Source of the DNA: Spirochaetota bacterium
GTDB lineage: Bacteria > Spirochaetota > Brachyspiria > Brachyspirales > JACRPF01
Reading direction: 5' to 3'
NCBI GenBank assembly: GCA_038043445.1
Contig: JBBTBY010000063.1
Location: forward strand, 45,865-109,864
DNA length: 64,000 bases
The position numbers and the translations under genes were made by a program. The notes beneath the pieces are model-generated. The model made no database searches and was not told where the DNA came from. It saw only the letters and a list, made by a program, of their open reading frames with translations. This document shows, piece by piece, positions 10,401 to 18,416 of the stretch (position 1 is its first letter; the number at the start of each line of letters is the position of its first letter).

Positions 10401-10857
10401 ATACGCATTCCTCATGGGCGGCGAAGGCCCGCTCGCAGATCATATCGCAGCGCTGAGAGAGAAATATGGCCTGCATAATCGGCTGCATCTGCCCGGGTTC
10501 ATCGATGTAAAAAGCGCACTTGCAGTCACCGATATATTGGTGCTTCCATCGCGTATAGACGGCAGACCGAATATCGTGCTTGAAGCGCTCTCCATGGGGG
10601 TTCCCGTCGTCGCATCGCGCATTGGCGGTGTACCGGAAATGATCCATGACGGTGAGAACGGCATTCTCTGCGATGCAGAAGACACAAATGGTTTCATCAA
10701 TGCGATACGCTCCATCATGAACGATGCGGATCGGCGCACTTTGATGCGTGCATGCGCAAGAGCGCTGGCGGTATCCGAGCTTGATGTCCGCACCATGCTT
10801 TCCTCGTACAGGGCAGTATTCGAACGGATCATCACATCAAAATCCCGTTCCAATTGA
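7465..10857 (+). CDS. Three-domain glycosyltransferase (CgeB-like + family 2 + family 4)
   Basis: The protein has 1130 residues from ATG 7465. The longer open frame begins inside the previous gene and is rejected, because MRIFYASDT is the natural beta-strand start. Residues about 1-365 resemble CgeB/Glyco_trans_1_2 (GT-B) transferases, ending in a typical DLIEKVKYYL and ERIRKAGYERA segment. Residues about 460-720 are a family 2 GT-A domain (SVIIPCFNYGKYIEEAVDS, VDDGSTD, LDADD). Residues about 750-1120 are a family 4 GT-B domain (YCVKGGADTVLH, IPNGVD, FSEEKAPDQF, LPSRIDGRPNIVLEALSMG). Such multi-transferase proteins build several linkages of a glycan backbone in order. No membrane span is seen. 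The protein precedes a fresh promoter for gmd. Confidence 0.85.
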   Translation: MRIFYASDTTAIPGIASNVWRNNLYLPLVDLGHDVIEFAYDLTATFAHLDTAHHLQKAFIEKNRPVLSAELLRQIRAAHSAKPLDMFFSYFYDACITPEVVDEIKSMGIVTVNWFCNSSYQLRLVREIAPHYDWFLFPEKFRIKDYIAIGANPLYCQEAANPAIYKPYNAAKDLDVSFVGQAYGDRPSIIQTMRSAGVNVTVFGPGWNHHSNIIPASAYGGVLSDEDMVKVYSRSKVNVGFSTCGETQSLPQRILQIRLRDFEIPMSGGFYMVEYMEDLEEFFKIGTEIVCYRGTDDLIEKVKYYLAHESERERIRKAGYERAQSDHTWQKRLAAAFAVIAQNDRLAARLTMDDYKRWFFAMGQELPIDWELYEQTSRLFHSTYADAQAMAKEIAAIHASPYWKLANVIKKMAGVLAPQGSLRYAIAENIWNAMRSVRKNDAANRSSAHPLMRLGKSLFPRGTARRVVVLRGLKQFNKAIKAITLQETESEPWDRTHPLMSVIIPCFNYGKYIEEAVDSVLAQTWMDLEIIIVDDGSTDAHTRDVLSRLDRPKTRIIYQQNKKLPAARNNGIKTAAGKYICCLDADDILAPSYLEKCIVKMEYEHLDVCYSNLKMFGDDDAVWRTSDRFLVKTLMRANAATVASVFRRSVWEAVGGYNEHMVMGYEDWDFWLKLCEAGARGAKIDEDLFLYRKHGVSMIDESQKKHDIVFGMLKENHGMLFSDRSLANAIQRKQRAQYRVHNPNMNITAANKPPSTGTRGILFALPYCVKGGADTVLHTIAEHLSSNGFGLTIITTQPIEPGCTDTSGSYKTITRAIYDLHTLLAHEEMWRDFVLYLLETRQIKVIYIVGCEFMYHILPEIRTRFPDIAIVDQLYNDYGHITNNRKYSHLIDINIVENRTIERTLLERYHETKEKVLLIPNGVDADSFSPALFDRANVIATKFPYLKDKFVISFLGRFSEEKAPDQFVTIARSLSKEAEYAFLMGGEGPLADHIAALREKYGLHNRLHLPGFIDVKSALAVTDILVLPSRIDGRPNIVLEALSMGVPVVASRIGGVPEMIHDGENGILCDAEDTNGFINAIRSIMNDADRRTLMRACARALAVSELDVRTMLSSYRAVFERIITSKSRSN

Positions 10858-10882
10858 CACAGTACACATTTACTTATAATAT
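10854..10882 (+). promoter_or_regulatory. Sigma-70-type promoter for gmd
   Basis: TTGACA at 10854-10859 overlaps the end of the upstream gene. Two overlapping -10 choices follow: perfect TATAAT at 10875-10880 with a short 15-bp spacer, or TAATAT at 10877-10882 with 17 bp. Either gives a leader of about 12-15 nt that contains the AAGGAG ribosome-binding site of gmd. Confidence 0.6.
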
Positions 10883-10900
10883 GATGCCGAAGGAGCTGCA

Positions 10901-11926
10901 ATGAAGAAAGCACTTATAACCGGAATAACGGGGCAGGACGGCTCATATCTCGCGGAACTTCTCATCGAAAAGGGCTATGAGGTTCACGGCATAGTCCGCC
11001 GTGCATCGGTATTCAACACTGAACGGATAGAGCATCTGTACCGGGACCCGCATAATAAGAATGTAGTGATGAAGCTTCATTACGGAGACCTGACCGATTC
11101 GAGCAATTTGAACCGGATCATAGAGAAGGTCGAGCCAAATGAGATATATAATCTCGGCGCACAGTCCCATGTGCAGGTTTCCTTCGAAGTGCCTGAATAC
11201 ACGGCCGAGGTCGATGCTGTCGGGACATTACGGCTTCTGGACGCGATAAAAGAGGTCGGCATAAAGACGAAATTCTATCAGGCATCCACATCCGAGCTTT
11301 ACGGCAAGGTGCAGGAAACTCCGCAGAAAGAGACGACACCGTTCTATCCCCGTTCTCCGTATGCGGTGGCAAAGCTTTATGCCTACTGGGTAACGGTGAA
11401 TTACCGCGAGGCATACAATATGTACGCCTGTAACGGCATACTGTTCAATCACGAATCCCCCCGGCGCGGTAAGACGTTCGTTACGAGGAAAATAACGACC
11501 GCGGTCGCACGTATCAAGAAGGGTAAACAAGATAAGATATTCCTCGGCAATCTCGATGCAAAGCGGGACTGGGGCTATGCGAAAGATTTCATCGAAGGTA
11601 TGTGGCTTATGCTGCAGCAGGATACCCCCGACGACTTTGTCCTTGCAACCGGGGAAACACACACCGTGCGCGAGTTCTGCGAGAAGGCGTTCCGCGCAGC
11701 AGGGATGGAGATCGCGTGGAGAGGCGACGGAGTGAATGAGAAAGCGATCGATACGAATTCCGGGAAGCCGGTCATCGAAATAGACCCGAGATATTTCCGG
11801 CCTACCGAGGTGGATCTCCTTCTCGGCGATCCGGCAAAGGCGAAACAGAAGCTCGGATGGGTCCCGAAGGTCACATTCGAGGAATTGGTCAGCATGATGG
11901 TACAGTACGACCTGGAGCATGAGTAG
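10901..11926 (+). CDS. gmd: GDP-mannose 4,6-dehydratase
   Basis: The protein has 341 residues and is close to the usual family length. It is an extended short-chain dehydrogenase with the NADP-binding [14 protein letters not shown] at residues 8-21. The active-site set is STSELYG (T130, E132) and the YxxxK pair Y154/K158 in [23 protein letters not shown] is a hallmark of GMD proper. It converts GDP-D-mannose to GDP-4-keto-6-deoxy-D-mannose, the branch point for GDP-L-fucose, GDP-perosamine, GDP-rhamnose, colitose and 3-C-methyl sugars. AAGGAG sits 6-7 bp before ATG 10901. In this window Fcl (24728), two DegT enzymes (14673, 36242) and two C-methyltransferases (12072, 32608) could each use its product. 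Confidence 0.96.
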   Translation: MKKALITGITGQDGSYLAELLIEKGYEVHGIVRRASVFNTERIEHLYRDPHNKNVVMKLHYGDLTDSSNLNRIIEKVEPNEIYNLGAQSHVQVSFEVPEYTAEVDAVGTLRLLDAIKEVGIKTKFYQASTSELYGKVQETPQKETTPFYPRSPYAVAKLYAYWVTVNYREAYNMYACNGILFNHESPRRGKTFVTRKITTAVARIKKGKQDKIFLGNLDAKRDWGYAKDFIEGMWLMLQQDTPDDFVLATGETHTVREFCEKAFRAAGMEIAWRGDGVNEKAIDTNSGKPVIEIDPRYFRPTEVDLLLGDPAKAKQKLGWVPKVTFEELVSMMVQYDLEHE

Positions 11927-11996
11927 ATCCGGTGACGGCATTCACTGTCATTGCCCGCTGCTTGAAACACCATGGATATCGTCGAATGGGTCGTGG

Positions 11997-12024
11997 TTGA
12001 TAATTCAATCAATTGATATATTAT
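11997..12024 (+). promoter_or_regulatory. Candidate promoter in the 145-bp gap before the C-methyltransferase
   Basis: TTGATA at 11997-12002, a 16-bp spacer and TATTAT at 12019-12024, each one mismatch from consensus. The gap between gmd and the next gene (11927-12071) is one of the largest in the block and holds nothing else I recognise. A transcript from here would have a leader of about 40 nt. Confidence 0.4.
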
Positions 12025-12071
12025 ATGGCTTCAGTGATTGACTTATTTCAGGCTAAGGCGATGAATTTGAT

Positions 12072-13319
12072 ATGATCTATAAAGCCATCACACAATGCAG
12101 GATCTGCGGGAATGAAGCACTGATCCCCGTCGTGGATCTCGGAGAGCAATACCTCACCGGGGTATTCCCGAAACAGGGGGAGTCGGTCGAGCGCGGGCCG
12201 CTTGCCATCGTCAAGTGCGACGAACAAAAGAACGGCGCATGCGGGCTCCTTCAGCTAAAGCATAATTATCAGCTTGATAAACTGTACGGCCAGAATTACG
12301 GGTATCGCTCGGGGCTTAATCGGTCGATGGTCGATCATCTGCACGCGAAGGTCAAAAAGATACTGTCCATCGTTCCCGTCTACCCGGGGGACCTTGTCGT
12401 CGATGTGGGGAGCAATGACAGCACGCTCCTTCAAGCGTATCCGAAGGGAGGGGCCGATCTCGTCGGCGTTGACCCCACGGGCGCAAAGTTCAAAGATCAT
12501 TATCCGGCGCATATCAAGCTCATACCCGATTTTTTTCCTTCGCCGCGGTTCAAAGACGCGTATCATGGGCGCAAGGCGAAGATCATCACATCCATCTCGA
12601 TGTTCTATGATCTTGAATCGCCCCTTGTCTTCGTAGAAAGCATCCGTGACAATCTTGCGGATGACGGTGTGTGGTTATTCGAGCAGAGCTATATGCCCAC
12701 AATGCTCGACACGAATTCATACGATACCATCTGCCATGAACACTTGGAATATTATGCACTGAAGCAGATACAATGGATGGCGGCAAAGGCCGGCATGAAG
12801 ATACTCGATGTCGAATTCAATGCGGTGAACGGCGGAAGTTTTTCGGTAATGGCGGCAAAAAAGAACTCGCCGCACCGTGAGAATGCAACAGCGATCGCCG
12901 CCGTTGAAGCGGATGAAAAGAAGCGCGGGCTTTCCACGTGCACCCCGTATGACGCGTTCTGCGCACGGATAGTGCAGCACCGAGAGGACATGCGCGTGTT
13001 CCTTGATGGCGTGAAGAAAAGTGGCAAGAAGATATTCGGATACGGGGCATCGACGAAAGGGAATGTCATGCTTCAGTATTGTAACATCAATGCAAGCGAT
13101 CTAGCCTGCATCGCCGAGGTCAATGAGGATAAATTCGGTACATTCACACCCGGGACCGCGATCCCCATCATCTCTGAGAAAGAAGCCCGAGCCATGAAGC
13201 CGGAATATTTCATGGTGCTGCCATGGCATTTTCGCGACCATATACTCGCCAAGGAATCAGCATACCGCGCAGCAGGCGGTAAATTCGTATTTCCGCTTCC
13301 GCGCATTGAAGTGGTGTGA
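12072..13319 (+). CDS. Sugar C-methyltransferase, zinc-finger type (TylC3/TylCV-like), copy 1
   Basis: The protein has 415 residues. The three-part layout is that of NDP-4-keto-sugar C-methyltransferases. An N-terminal zinc-binding part has C9xxC12 (CRICGN) and further cysteines near residues 50-60. A class I SAM domain has VVDVGSNDSTLL at about 110-122. A C-terminal Methyltransf_14-type domain has FGYGASTKGN. Family members add a methyl group to a carbon next to the keto group of NDP-4-keto-6-deoxysugars, giving branched sugars. Its place right after gmd makes GDP-4-keto-6-deoxymannose the likely substrate. A related gene (TylCV) is tied, as I recall, to virenose formation in Coxiella. A second copy lies at 32608. 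The alternative of O-methylation is less likely. Confidence 0.85.
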   Translation: MIYKAITQCRICGNEALIPVVDLGEQYLTGVFPKQGESVERGPLAIVKCDEQKNGACGLLQLKHNYQLDKLYGQNYGYRSGLNRSMVDHLHAKVKKILSIVPVYPGDLVVDVGSNDSTLLQAYPKGGADLVGVDPTGAKFKDHYPAHIKLIPDFFPSPRFKDAYHGRKAKIITSISMFYDLESPLVFVESIRDNLADDGVWLFEQSYMPTMLDTNSYDTICHEHLEYYALKQIQWMAAKAGMKILDVEFNAVNGGSFSVMAAKKNSPHRENATAIAAVEADEKKRGLSTCTPYDAFCARIVQHREDMRVFLDGVKKSGKKIFGYGASTKGNVMLQYCNINASDLACIAEVNEDKFGTFTPGTAIPIISEKEARAMKPEYFMVLPWHFRDHILAKESAYRAAGGKFVFPLPRIEVV

Positions 13320-13325
13320 GGCGGA

Positions 13326-14036
13326 ATGAAGAACACATTCGTCTCAGTGATAGTACCCTGCTATAATGAACGAGGGAACATCCTCCCCCTGATCTCGGCG
13401 ATCCACCATGAGCTCTCGTTCTGCCGGCACGAGATCATCGTGGTCGATGATAATAGTCCTGATGGGACCTACGCCCTTGTGACAAGTAAACGGCTGCCGT
13501 ATGTGAAGGCCATCTGCCGTCCGCGCGACCCGAGCCTGGCAAGATCCATTCGGACCGGGCTTGAAGCCGCACGCGGGAATATCTTCATCGCAATGGACAG
13601 CGATTTCAATCATGATCCCGGATACATACCGCATATGGTGATGAACCTCGAGCATTATGACTGCGTTTCCGCCTCGCGGTTCGTCTACGGCGGAAAGATG
13701 GAGAGCCGTTTCCGGCATGTCGCGAGCTGGTTTTTCAATATTTTTGTACGTCTTGTTACGAGAAAATTCGTTACCGACAGCTTATACGGGTACTGGGCGA
13801 TCAAAAAGAAGGTGATCGAACGTATTCCGTATGGGCGCGTTTTTTGGGGATACGGGGATTACTGCATACGTCTCATGTATTATCTGCAGGAAGAGGGCGC
13901 GAGCATACTTCAATTCCCTGCGGTCAATGGAAGGAGAAAATCCGGCACCGGGAACAGCAGATTCCTGAAAACGCTCATCCAGTACACCGCTGAAACATTG
14001 AAGCTTGCATTCGGGATATTTCCCCGCGAACAATGA
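13326..14036 (+). CDS. Family 2 glycosyltransferase, DPM1-like, without membrane anchor
   Basis: The protein has 236 residues and starts 6 bp after the C-methyltransferase stop, so the two are co-translated. It has PCYNERGNI, DDNSPDG (41-47) and MDSDFNHDP near residue 93, the classical dolichol/polyprenyl-phosphate mannosyltransferase signature, and ends without the two C-terminal spans of GtrB. Likely job: moving a GDP-linked sugar (perhaps the branched one) onto a polyprenyl phosphate. That substrate is an inference from the neighbours. Confidence 0.82.
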   Translation: MKNTFVSVIVPCYNERGNILPLISAIHHELSFCRHEIIVVDDNSPDGTYALVTSKRLPYVKAICRPRDPSLARSIRTGLEAARGNIFIAMDSDFNHDPGYIPHMVMNLEHYDCVSASRFVYGGKMESRFRHVASWFFNIFVRLVTRKFVTDSLYGYWAIKKKVIERIPYGRVFWGYGDYCIRLMYYLQEEGASILQFPAVNGRRKSGTGNSRFLKTLIQYTAETLKLAFGIFPREQ

Positions 14037-14065
14037 ATCCGCTGTACCGAAAGGCAGAATGACCT

Positions 14066-14671
14066 ATGGAATATGAAATCATATACGACACCGCAAGCGG
14101 GTTCGTAGCACAGTCGGCGAAGCTGCACTATGACGCGCTGTCATATCGGAGTTTCATTACGTTCTTCGGGAAAGGATTTCTGCGCGAACTGTATACGGCA
14201 TTGCTTAAGGACGGGAATGCGTTCATTGCTGCGGCGCATGAGGGAACGACGCTTGCTGGTTTCCTTCTCGGATGTTTTGACAGTACGAAAATGATCCCGA
14301 CGATCGTGCGGCGATGGTATCGGTTCCTGCCGCATATCCTTCTTGGTGTAGTACGAAATCCTTCGGTCATCGGAAAACTTGTGGAAACGCTTTTCTATTC
14401 GGAAAAAGAGGGCGAGGAGATAAAGCCCGAGCTCGTGGTGATCGCGGTCGACGGAGCGATACGTTCGAAAGGCATAGGCGCCGGGCTGGTATCGGTGATG
14501 GACGAGGAGTTCAAGCGCCGGGGCGTTGCGACCTATAAGGTGACCGTGCATAACGAGATGGAGCGATCGAACCATTTTTACCGCAAGCTCGGCATGACGC
14601 TTGCGAAGTCGTTCACGCTGTACGGTGTCGTGTGGAACGTGTATACGAACACTATCGGCAGGAGAGCATAG
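14066..14671 (+). CDS. GNAT-family N-acetyltransferase
   Basis: The protein has 201 residues. The acetyl-CoA-binding motif of the GNAT fold is visible at about residues 120-160 (VVIAVDGAIRSKGIGAGLVS, with the R/QxxGxG/A-type core SKGIGAG) and is followed by NEMERSNHFYRKLGM, the usual end of the domain. It sits immediately upstream of a DegT aminotransferase (1 bp between stop and start). The likely role is N-acetylation of the amino sugar made by that enzyme, for example 4-amino-4,6-dideoxymannose. The known perosamine acetyltransferases are mostly left-handed beta-helix proteins, so a GNAT here would be a different solution, as in the PseH type. Confidence 0.82.
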   Translation: MEYEIIYDTASGFVAQSAKLHYDALSYRSFITFFGKGFLRELYTALLKDGNAFIAAAHEGTTLAGFLLGCFDSTKMIPTIVRRWYRFLPHILLGVVRNPSVIGKLVETLFYSEKEGEEIKPELVVIAVDGAIRSKGIGAGLVSVMDEEFKRRGVATYKVTVHNEMERSNHFYRKLGMTLAKSFTLYGVVWNVYTNTIGRRA

Positions 14672-14672
14672 C

Positions 14673-15767
14673 ATGAGCATGATCCCATGGGCAAAACCGC
14701 TTTTTTTCGAAAAGGAAAAAAAGTACCTTGCACAAGCGCTCGATTCGACGTGGATATCCCATGGCCCGTTCGTTGAGCAATTCGAAAATGAATTCCTTAC
14801 CTGGCACGGTGCTTCGTACGGCATTACTACATCGAACGGTACAACGGCGCTTCAGCTTGCACTGCTCGGTGCCGGTGTCGGGCCGGGAGACGAGGTCATT
14901 GTTCCGGGATTTACTTTCGTAGCCGCGGGGAATATGGCCATTGCCGTCGGGGCGAAACCGCTATTCGTCGAGGTTGATCCTGAGACTTGGTGCATCGATC
15001 CTACACGGATAGAGCGTGCGATCACACCGCGGACTAAGGCGATAATCCCTGTTCACCTGTACGGCAATGTGTGTGATATGGATGCGATAATGGAAATCGC
15101 AGCGAAGCACAAGCTTTTTGTCATCGAAGACAATGCTGAAGCGGCATTCTCGAAATACAAAGGGCGTTATGCCGGAACGATCGGGGATATCGGCTGTTTC
15201 AGCTTTCAGGCGACGAAAACGATCACCATGGGCGAGGGCGGTTTCGTGATCTCACGGGACAAAGCGGTCCATGAACGTATGCGGGTGATACGTGACCATG
15301 GGATGCGCAAGGGCAAACGCTACTGGCATGATGTCGTCGGTTTCAATTTCCGGGTGACGAACATGCAGGCGGCGGTAGGCTGCGGGCAGCTCGCGCGGGC
15401 AAAGACCATTATAGAGAAAAAGAAACAGATGTATGAGTGGTACCGCGAACGGCTTACGAACCAGTCCGGCATTATTCTGCAGGCGATCCGGGACGATGTT
15501 GATCCGGTCATATGGGCTGTCGCGCTCAGGGTCAATGAGGCAGTATTCCAGCGGACACGTGACGAGATAATCGAGGCGCTGCTTGCGGCCGACATTGAAA
15601 CGAGACCAGGATTCTATCCGTTCAGCGTGTTACCGCTTTATCAAGCGCAACCTATGCCGATATGCGAGGAGATCGGAGCGCATGTATTGAGCCTTCCGTC
15701 ATTTCCGCAGCTGACGGAAAAAGAGATCGGTCATATCTGCGATGTACTTATCGGCCTGAGGAAATAG
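14673..15767 (+). CDS. DegT/DnrJ/EryC1 PLP-dependent sugar aminotransferase (perosamine synthetase-like)
   Basis: The protein has 364 residues. CAGGAG at 14659-14664 fixes ATG 14673 rather than the longer frame that begins inside the GNAT gene. The PLP-binding lysine is present: K182 in FSFQATKTITMGEGG. Other family blocks are SNGTTALQLAL, GDEVIVPGFTF and IEDNAEA. DegT enzymes convert NDP-4-keto (or 3-keto) sugars to amino sugars with glutamate as donor. With gmd 3 kb upstream and the GNAT next door, the most economical product is GDP-perosamine and its N-acetyl form. Substrate assignment is inference. Compare the gene at 36242, in which the lysine is replaced by histidine. Confidence 0.88.
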   Translation: MSMIPWAKPLFFEKEKKYLAQALDSTWISHGPFVEQFENEFLTWHGASYGITTSNGTTALQLALLGAGVGPGDEVIVPGFTFVAAGNMAIAVGAKPLFVEVDPETWCIDPTRIERAITPRTKAIIPVHLYGNVCDMDAIMEIAAKHKLFVIEDNAEAAFSKYKGRYAGTIGDIGCFSFQATKTITMGEGGFVISRDKAVHERMRVIRDHGMRKGKRYWHDVVGFNFRVTNMQAAVGCGQLARAKTIIEKKKQMYEWYRERLTNQSGIILQAIRDDVDPVIWAVALRVNEAVFQRTRDEIIEALLAADIETRPGFYPFSVLPLYQAQPMPICEEIGAHVLSLPSFPQLTEKEIGHICDVLIGLRK

Positions 15768-15768
15768 C

Positions 15769-16587
15769 ATGGTATTCAAGAACAAGCAGCGGCTATTCTA
15801 TCGCTACCTCTGCGAGGCTCCATTGCCGCTTGTCATTGAGCGTTCGTTCGAGTGTGCCATTCTCAGAGAGAAGGATTTTTCCCGGCCAATACTTGATATC
15901 GGCTGCGGCGACGGGATATTCTCGCATATTCTTTTCGACGAGACGATCGATGTCGGCATCGATCCGAATGCCGTGGAACTTGCACGGGCAAAGCGTTTCG
16001 GCACCTATCGCGAATATATACATTGTTTTGGGAATAAAGTACCGAAACCAAAAGGGTATTTCAAGACCATCTTCACGAACAGTGTTCTCGAACATATTCC
16101 CGATCTCGATGGGGTGCTGAAGGAATGCAATCGACTGCTCGCCCCGGGGGGACGGATGTATATCACCGTGCCGACGGACATGTTCGATCGTTACAGCATG
16201 GTATATGTCTTGCTTTCAGCACTGCGGCTGCGCGGACTTGCCGAGAAGTATCGCCGCTTTTTCAATCGTTTCTGGCAGCATCATCACTTTTATAACGCTG
16301 CCGGATGGGAAAAGCTTTTCAAACGGAACGGCTTTAAAGTCGCCGACACACGGGAATATAATTCGAAAGCGATATGTCTGCTCAATGACATGCTTGCGCC
16401 GCTCAGTATCTGTTCATTTCTTTCGAGGAGGATATTCAAACGATGGTTCTTCGTTCCAGTGCTGCGGCGGCTTACGGCGGTGCCGCTTACATGGCTTTTC
16501 AAACGGACGGCTGAAAATGATATGCGCCGGCATGACTGCGATTGCGGTCTCATCTTTTTTGAGATCCGAAAAGCAAAGGCGAAATAA
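15769..16587 (+). CDS. Class I SAM-dependent methyltransferase
   Basis: The protein has 272 residues and starts 1 bp after the aminotransferase stop. The SAM-binding loop is ILDIGCGDGIFS at about residues 42-53. SVLEHIPDLDGVLKECNRLL and APGGRMYITVP follow the usual Methyltransf_11 order. The C-terminal third is hydrophobic in places, which suggests membrane contact. It probably O-methylates a sugar of the same glycan or caps a chain end. No feature separates O- from N-methylation. Confidence 0.8.
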   Translation: MVFKNKQRLFYRYLCEAPLPLVIERSFECAILREKDFSRPILDIGCGDGIFSHILFDETIDVGIDPNAVELARAKRFGTYREYIHCFGNKVPKPKGYFKTIFTNSVLEHIPDLDGVLKECNRLLAPGGRMYITVPTDMFDRYSMVYVLLSALRLRGLAEKYRRFFNRFWQHHHFYNAAGWEKLFKRNGFKVADTREYNSKAICLLNDMLAPLSICSFLSRRIFKRWFFVPVLRRLTAVPLTWLFKRTAENDMRRHDCDCGLIFFEIRKAKAK

Positions 16588-16589
16588 CG

Positions 16590-18416
16590 ATGAGCACCCT
16601 CCTTGCCGGAGCGATACGGACCATACGGGAAAATGGGAAGATGCGTGCATCCCTTATCTTCTTCGCGGCGATCTTCATCATAGCACTTCTGTTCCCGCTC
16701 GCGTTCTCGCCGTTCGTCGGAAAGGCATATAGATCGCTCGACTGGTTCCCCATGAGCACCCCCGGCGGTGATTATCAGGTGACCTATGATTATCTGCACC
16801 GCTACCTTTCAGGGACAACGATATACGACAAGGCGTTCACAAAGATATATTCCGAGGGGCATCTTTCCTATCCGCCGCTCCATGCGCTCATCTTCGTGCC
16901 GATCGTCATGCCGTTCACGTTCTCATCGAGCTATGCAGCATGGCGGGTGATCATCGTCCTCCTCACGGTCCTTTCCCTGTGGTTCGCATCACGCATCGTC
17001 GCCCATCGCTGGCTGGCGTTCGTATTCCTCGTTTTTCTTTATCTATCATCGACGTTCATGCAATTCACCCTTGAACGCGGGCAGACAGATGTGCTCATCC
17101 TGTTCCTGACATCGGTGTTCCTCTACTGCTATCTGGTACGCAAGAACACGATACTCACGGCCCTGTTCTTTACGCTCGCGGCATGTGTAAAACTTTTCCC
17201 GGCGGTGTTCATCGTTTTCTTTCTTGTCCGAAAGGATATAAAAGTCATTCTGTGGTCTGCACTCTTTTTCTTCATTATCGTATTCGCCACCGGCTGGCAG
17301 AATTGGGTCGCATGGGGAACAAGCCTCATTTCATTCACGAGCGGCATTCAGATCGGCCATGAGGTCGATCATTCATTCACCTATCTCATGAACGGTCTTT
17401 TGAGCAGCGCTCCCGGCCTTGCAGGGCTTGCCGCAAAAGGCATACCCCTCCTGCTTTTCGCGGTCATTATAGCCCTTACTGCCCTGAAAAAGGACAAGCG
17501 GGCGACTGCACTCCTGGAGATAGCCGTCATCTCGGTCATCGTCGATATGATGCCGCCATGGGCTGCAAATTATAAATTGATAACGCTTGCCTTTCTTTTC
17601 CTGCTCCCGTTCCATGTCTTACAGACCGAGGATATCGGTGAGCGCTCGAGCAAATATCACTATGGATTCCTCTTTCTCTGTTTTCTGCTCATCACCCCAT
17701 TGTACAACGAGACATACGCACGTCTCCCCTATTCGTTCATCGCCCTTATCACGCCGCTGCAGTTCATGCTGCCGAACCCGCTGCAGACCATCGTTGAGCG
17801 CCGCGTTGCGATCGTTCTTGTGCTTCTCGTTCTCTATATGATCGTGCTAGCCGGCGCATCGCTCCTGCGCGAACGCGGTCTTGGTGCGTGGATAGAACGA
17901 TTGAAGCGGCCTGCACTGATCTCCGGCATCGCTATATTTGCGTGTGCTATCGTTGCCGGTGCTGTGCACTTCGCTCTCCGATATAAAGATGAAGCACAGC
18001 GGTACCGAACGGCAATAGCCGCTTTCGGTGTCGAAAAGAGCATTGCGGATGGTGTTGCTGTATGCGGATATACCGTGCAGCGCATGCATGGCATCAATTA
18101 TGAATTTGAGATCATCTATCGATTAACAAGACCGATGCGGCGTCATTGGGCGATATTCTTACACGGGCGCTGGGCGGACGGCAGCGGCAATGTGCAGGGC
18201 ATGAATTTCTATCCCGATGCGGTGACGATGTTCTGGCCGAGGGGACGGTATACCGTGATCAGGAAAACGGTGCAGCTCACTCCGTGCGTGCAGAACGTAA
18301 TCGTCGGGTTTTTCGATCTGAGCTCAGGCAATCGATTCGGTACGGAAGCTCCGCTCGGCCGTATCGATCTTGGGGCGATCCATACGAATGCGCTACAGCC
18401 GGTGCACAAGAGATGA
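16590..18416 (+). CDS. GT87-like (DUF2029) polytopic mannosyltransferase, tandem copy 1
   Basis: The protein has 608 residues. About 12 hydrophobic segments fill residues 20-465 and a polar tail of about 140 residues follows. DYQVTYDYLHRY, YPPLHALI, ERGQTD and KLFPAVF are the conserved points of the GT87/DUF2029 family. Its characterised members are polyprenyl-phosphate-mannose-dependent mannosyltransferases of actinobacteria. The tail with beta-type composition is extra compared with plain GT87. The stop overlaps the ATG of the next, homologous gene (ATGA at 18413-18416), which shows translational coupling. Confidence 0.82.
   Translation: MSTLLAGAIRTIRENGKMRASLIFFAAIFIIALLFPLAFSPFVGKAYRSLDWFPMSTPGGDYQVTYDYLHRYLSGTTIYDKAFTKIYSEGHLSYPPLHALIFVPIVMPFTFSSSYAAWRVIIVLLTVLSLWFASRIVAHRWLAFVFLVFLYLSSTFMQFTLERGQTDVLILFLTSVFLYCYLVRKNTILTALFFTLAACVKLFPAVFIVFFLVRKDIKVILWSALFFFIIVFATGWQNWVAWGTSLISFTSGIQIGHEVDHSFTYLMNGLLSSAPGLAGLAAKGIPLLLFAVIIALTALKKDKRATALLEIAVISVIVDMMPPWAANYKLITLAFLFLLPFHVLQTEDIGERSSKYHYGFLFLCFLLITPLYNETYARLPYSFIALITPLQFMLPNPLQTIVERRVAIVLVLLVLYMIVLAGASLLRERGLGAWIERLKRPALISGIAIFACAIVAGAVHFALRYKDEAQRYRTAIAAFGVEKSIADGVAVCGYTVQRMHGINYEFEIIYRLTRPMRRHWAIFLHGRWADGSGNVQGMNFYPDAVTMFWPRGRYTVIRKTVQLTPCVQNVIVGFFDLSSGNRFGTEAPLGRIDLGAIHTNALQPVHKR

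Noticed and set aside
14066..14671. PerB-type (left-handed beta-helix) perosamine acetyltransferase
   Set aside because: The sequence has no hexapeptide repeats; it follows the GNAT pattern instead.
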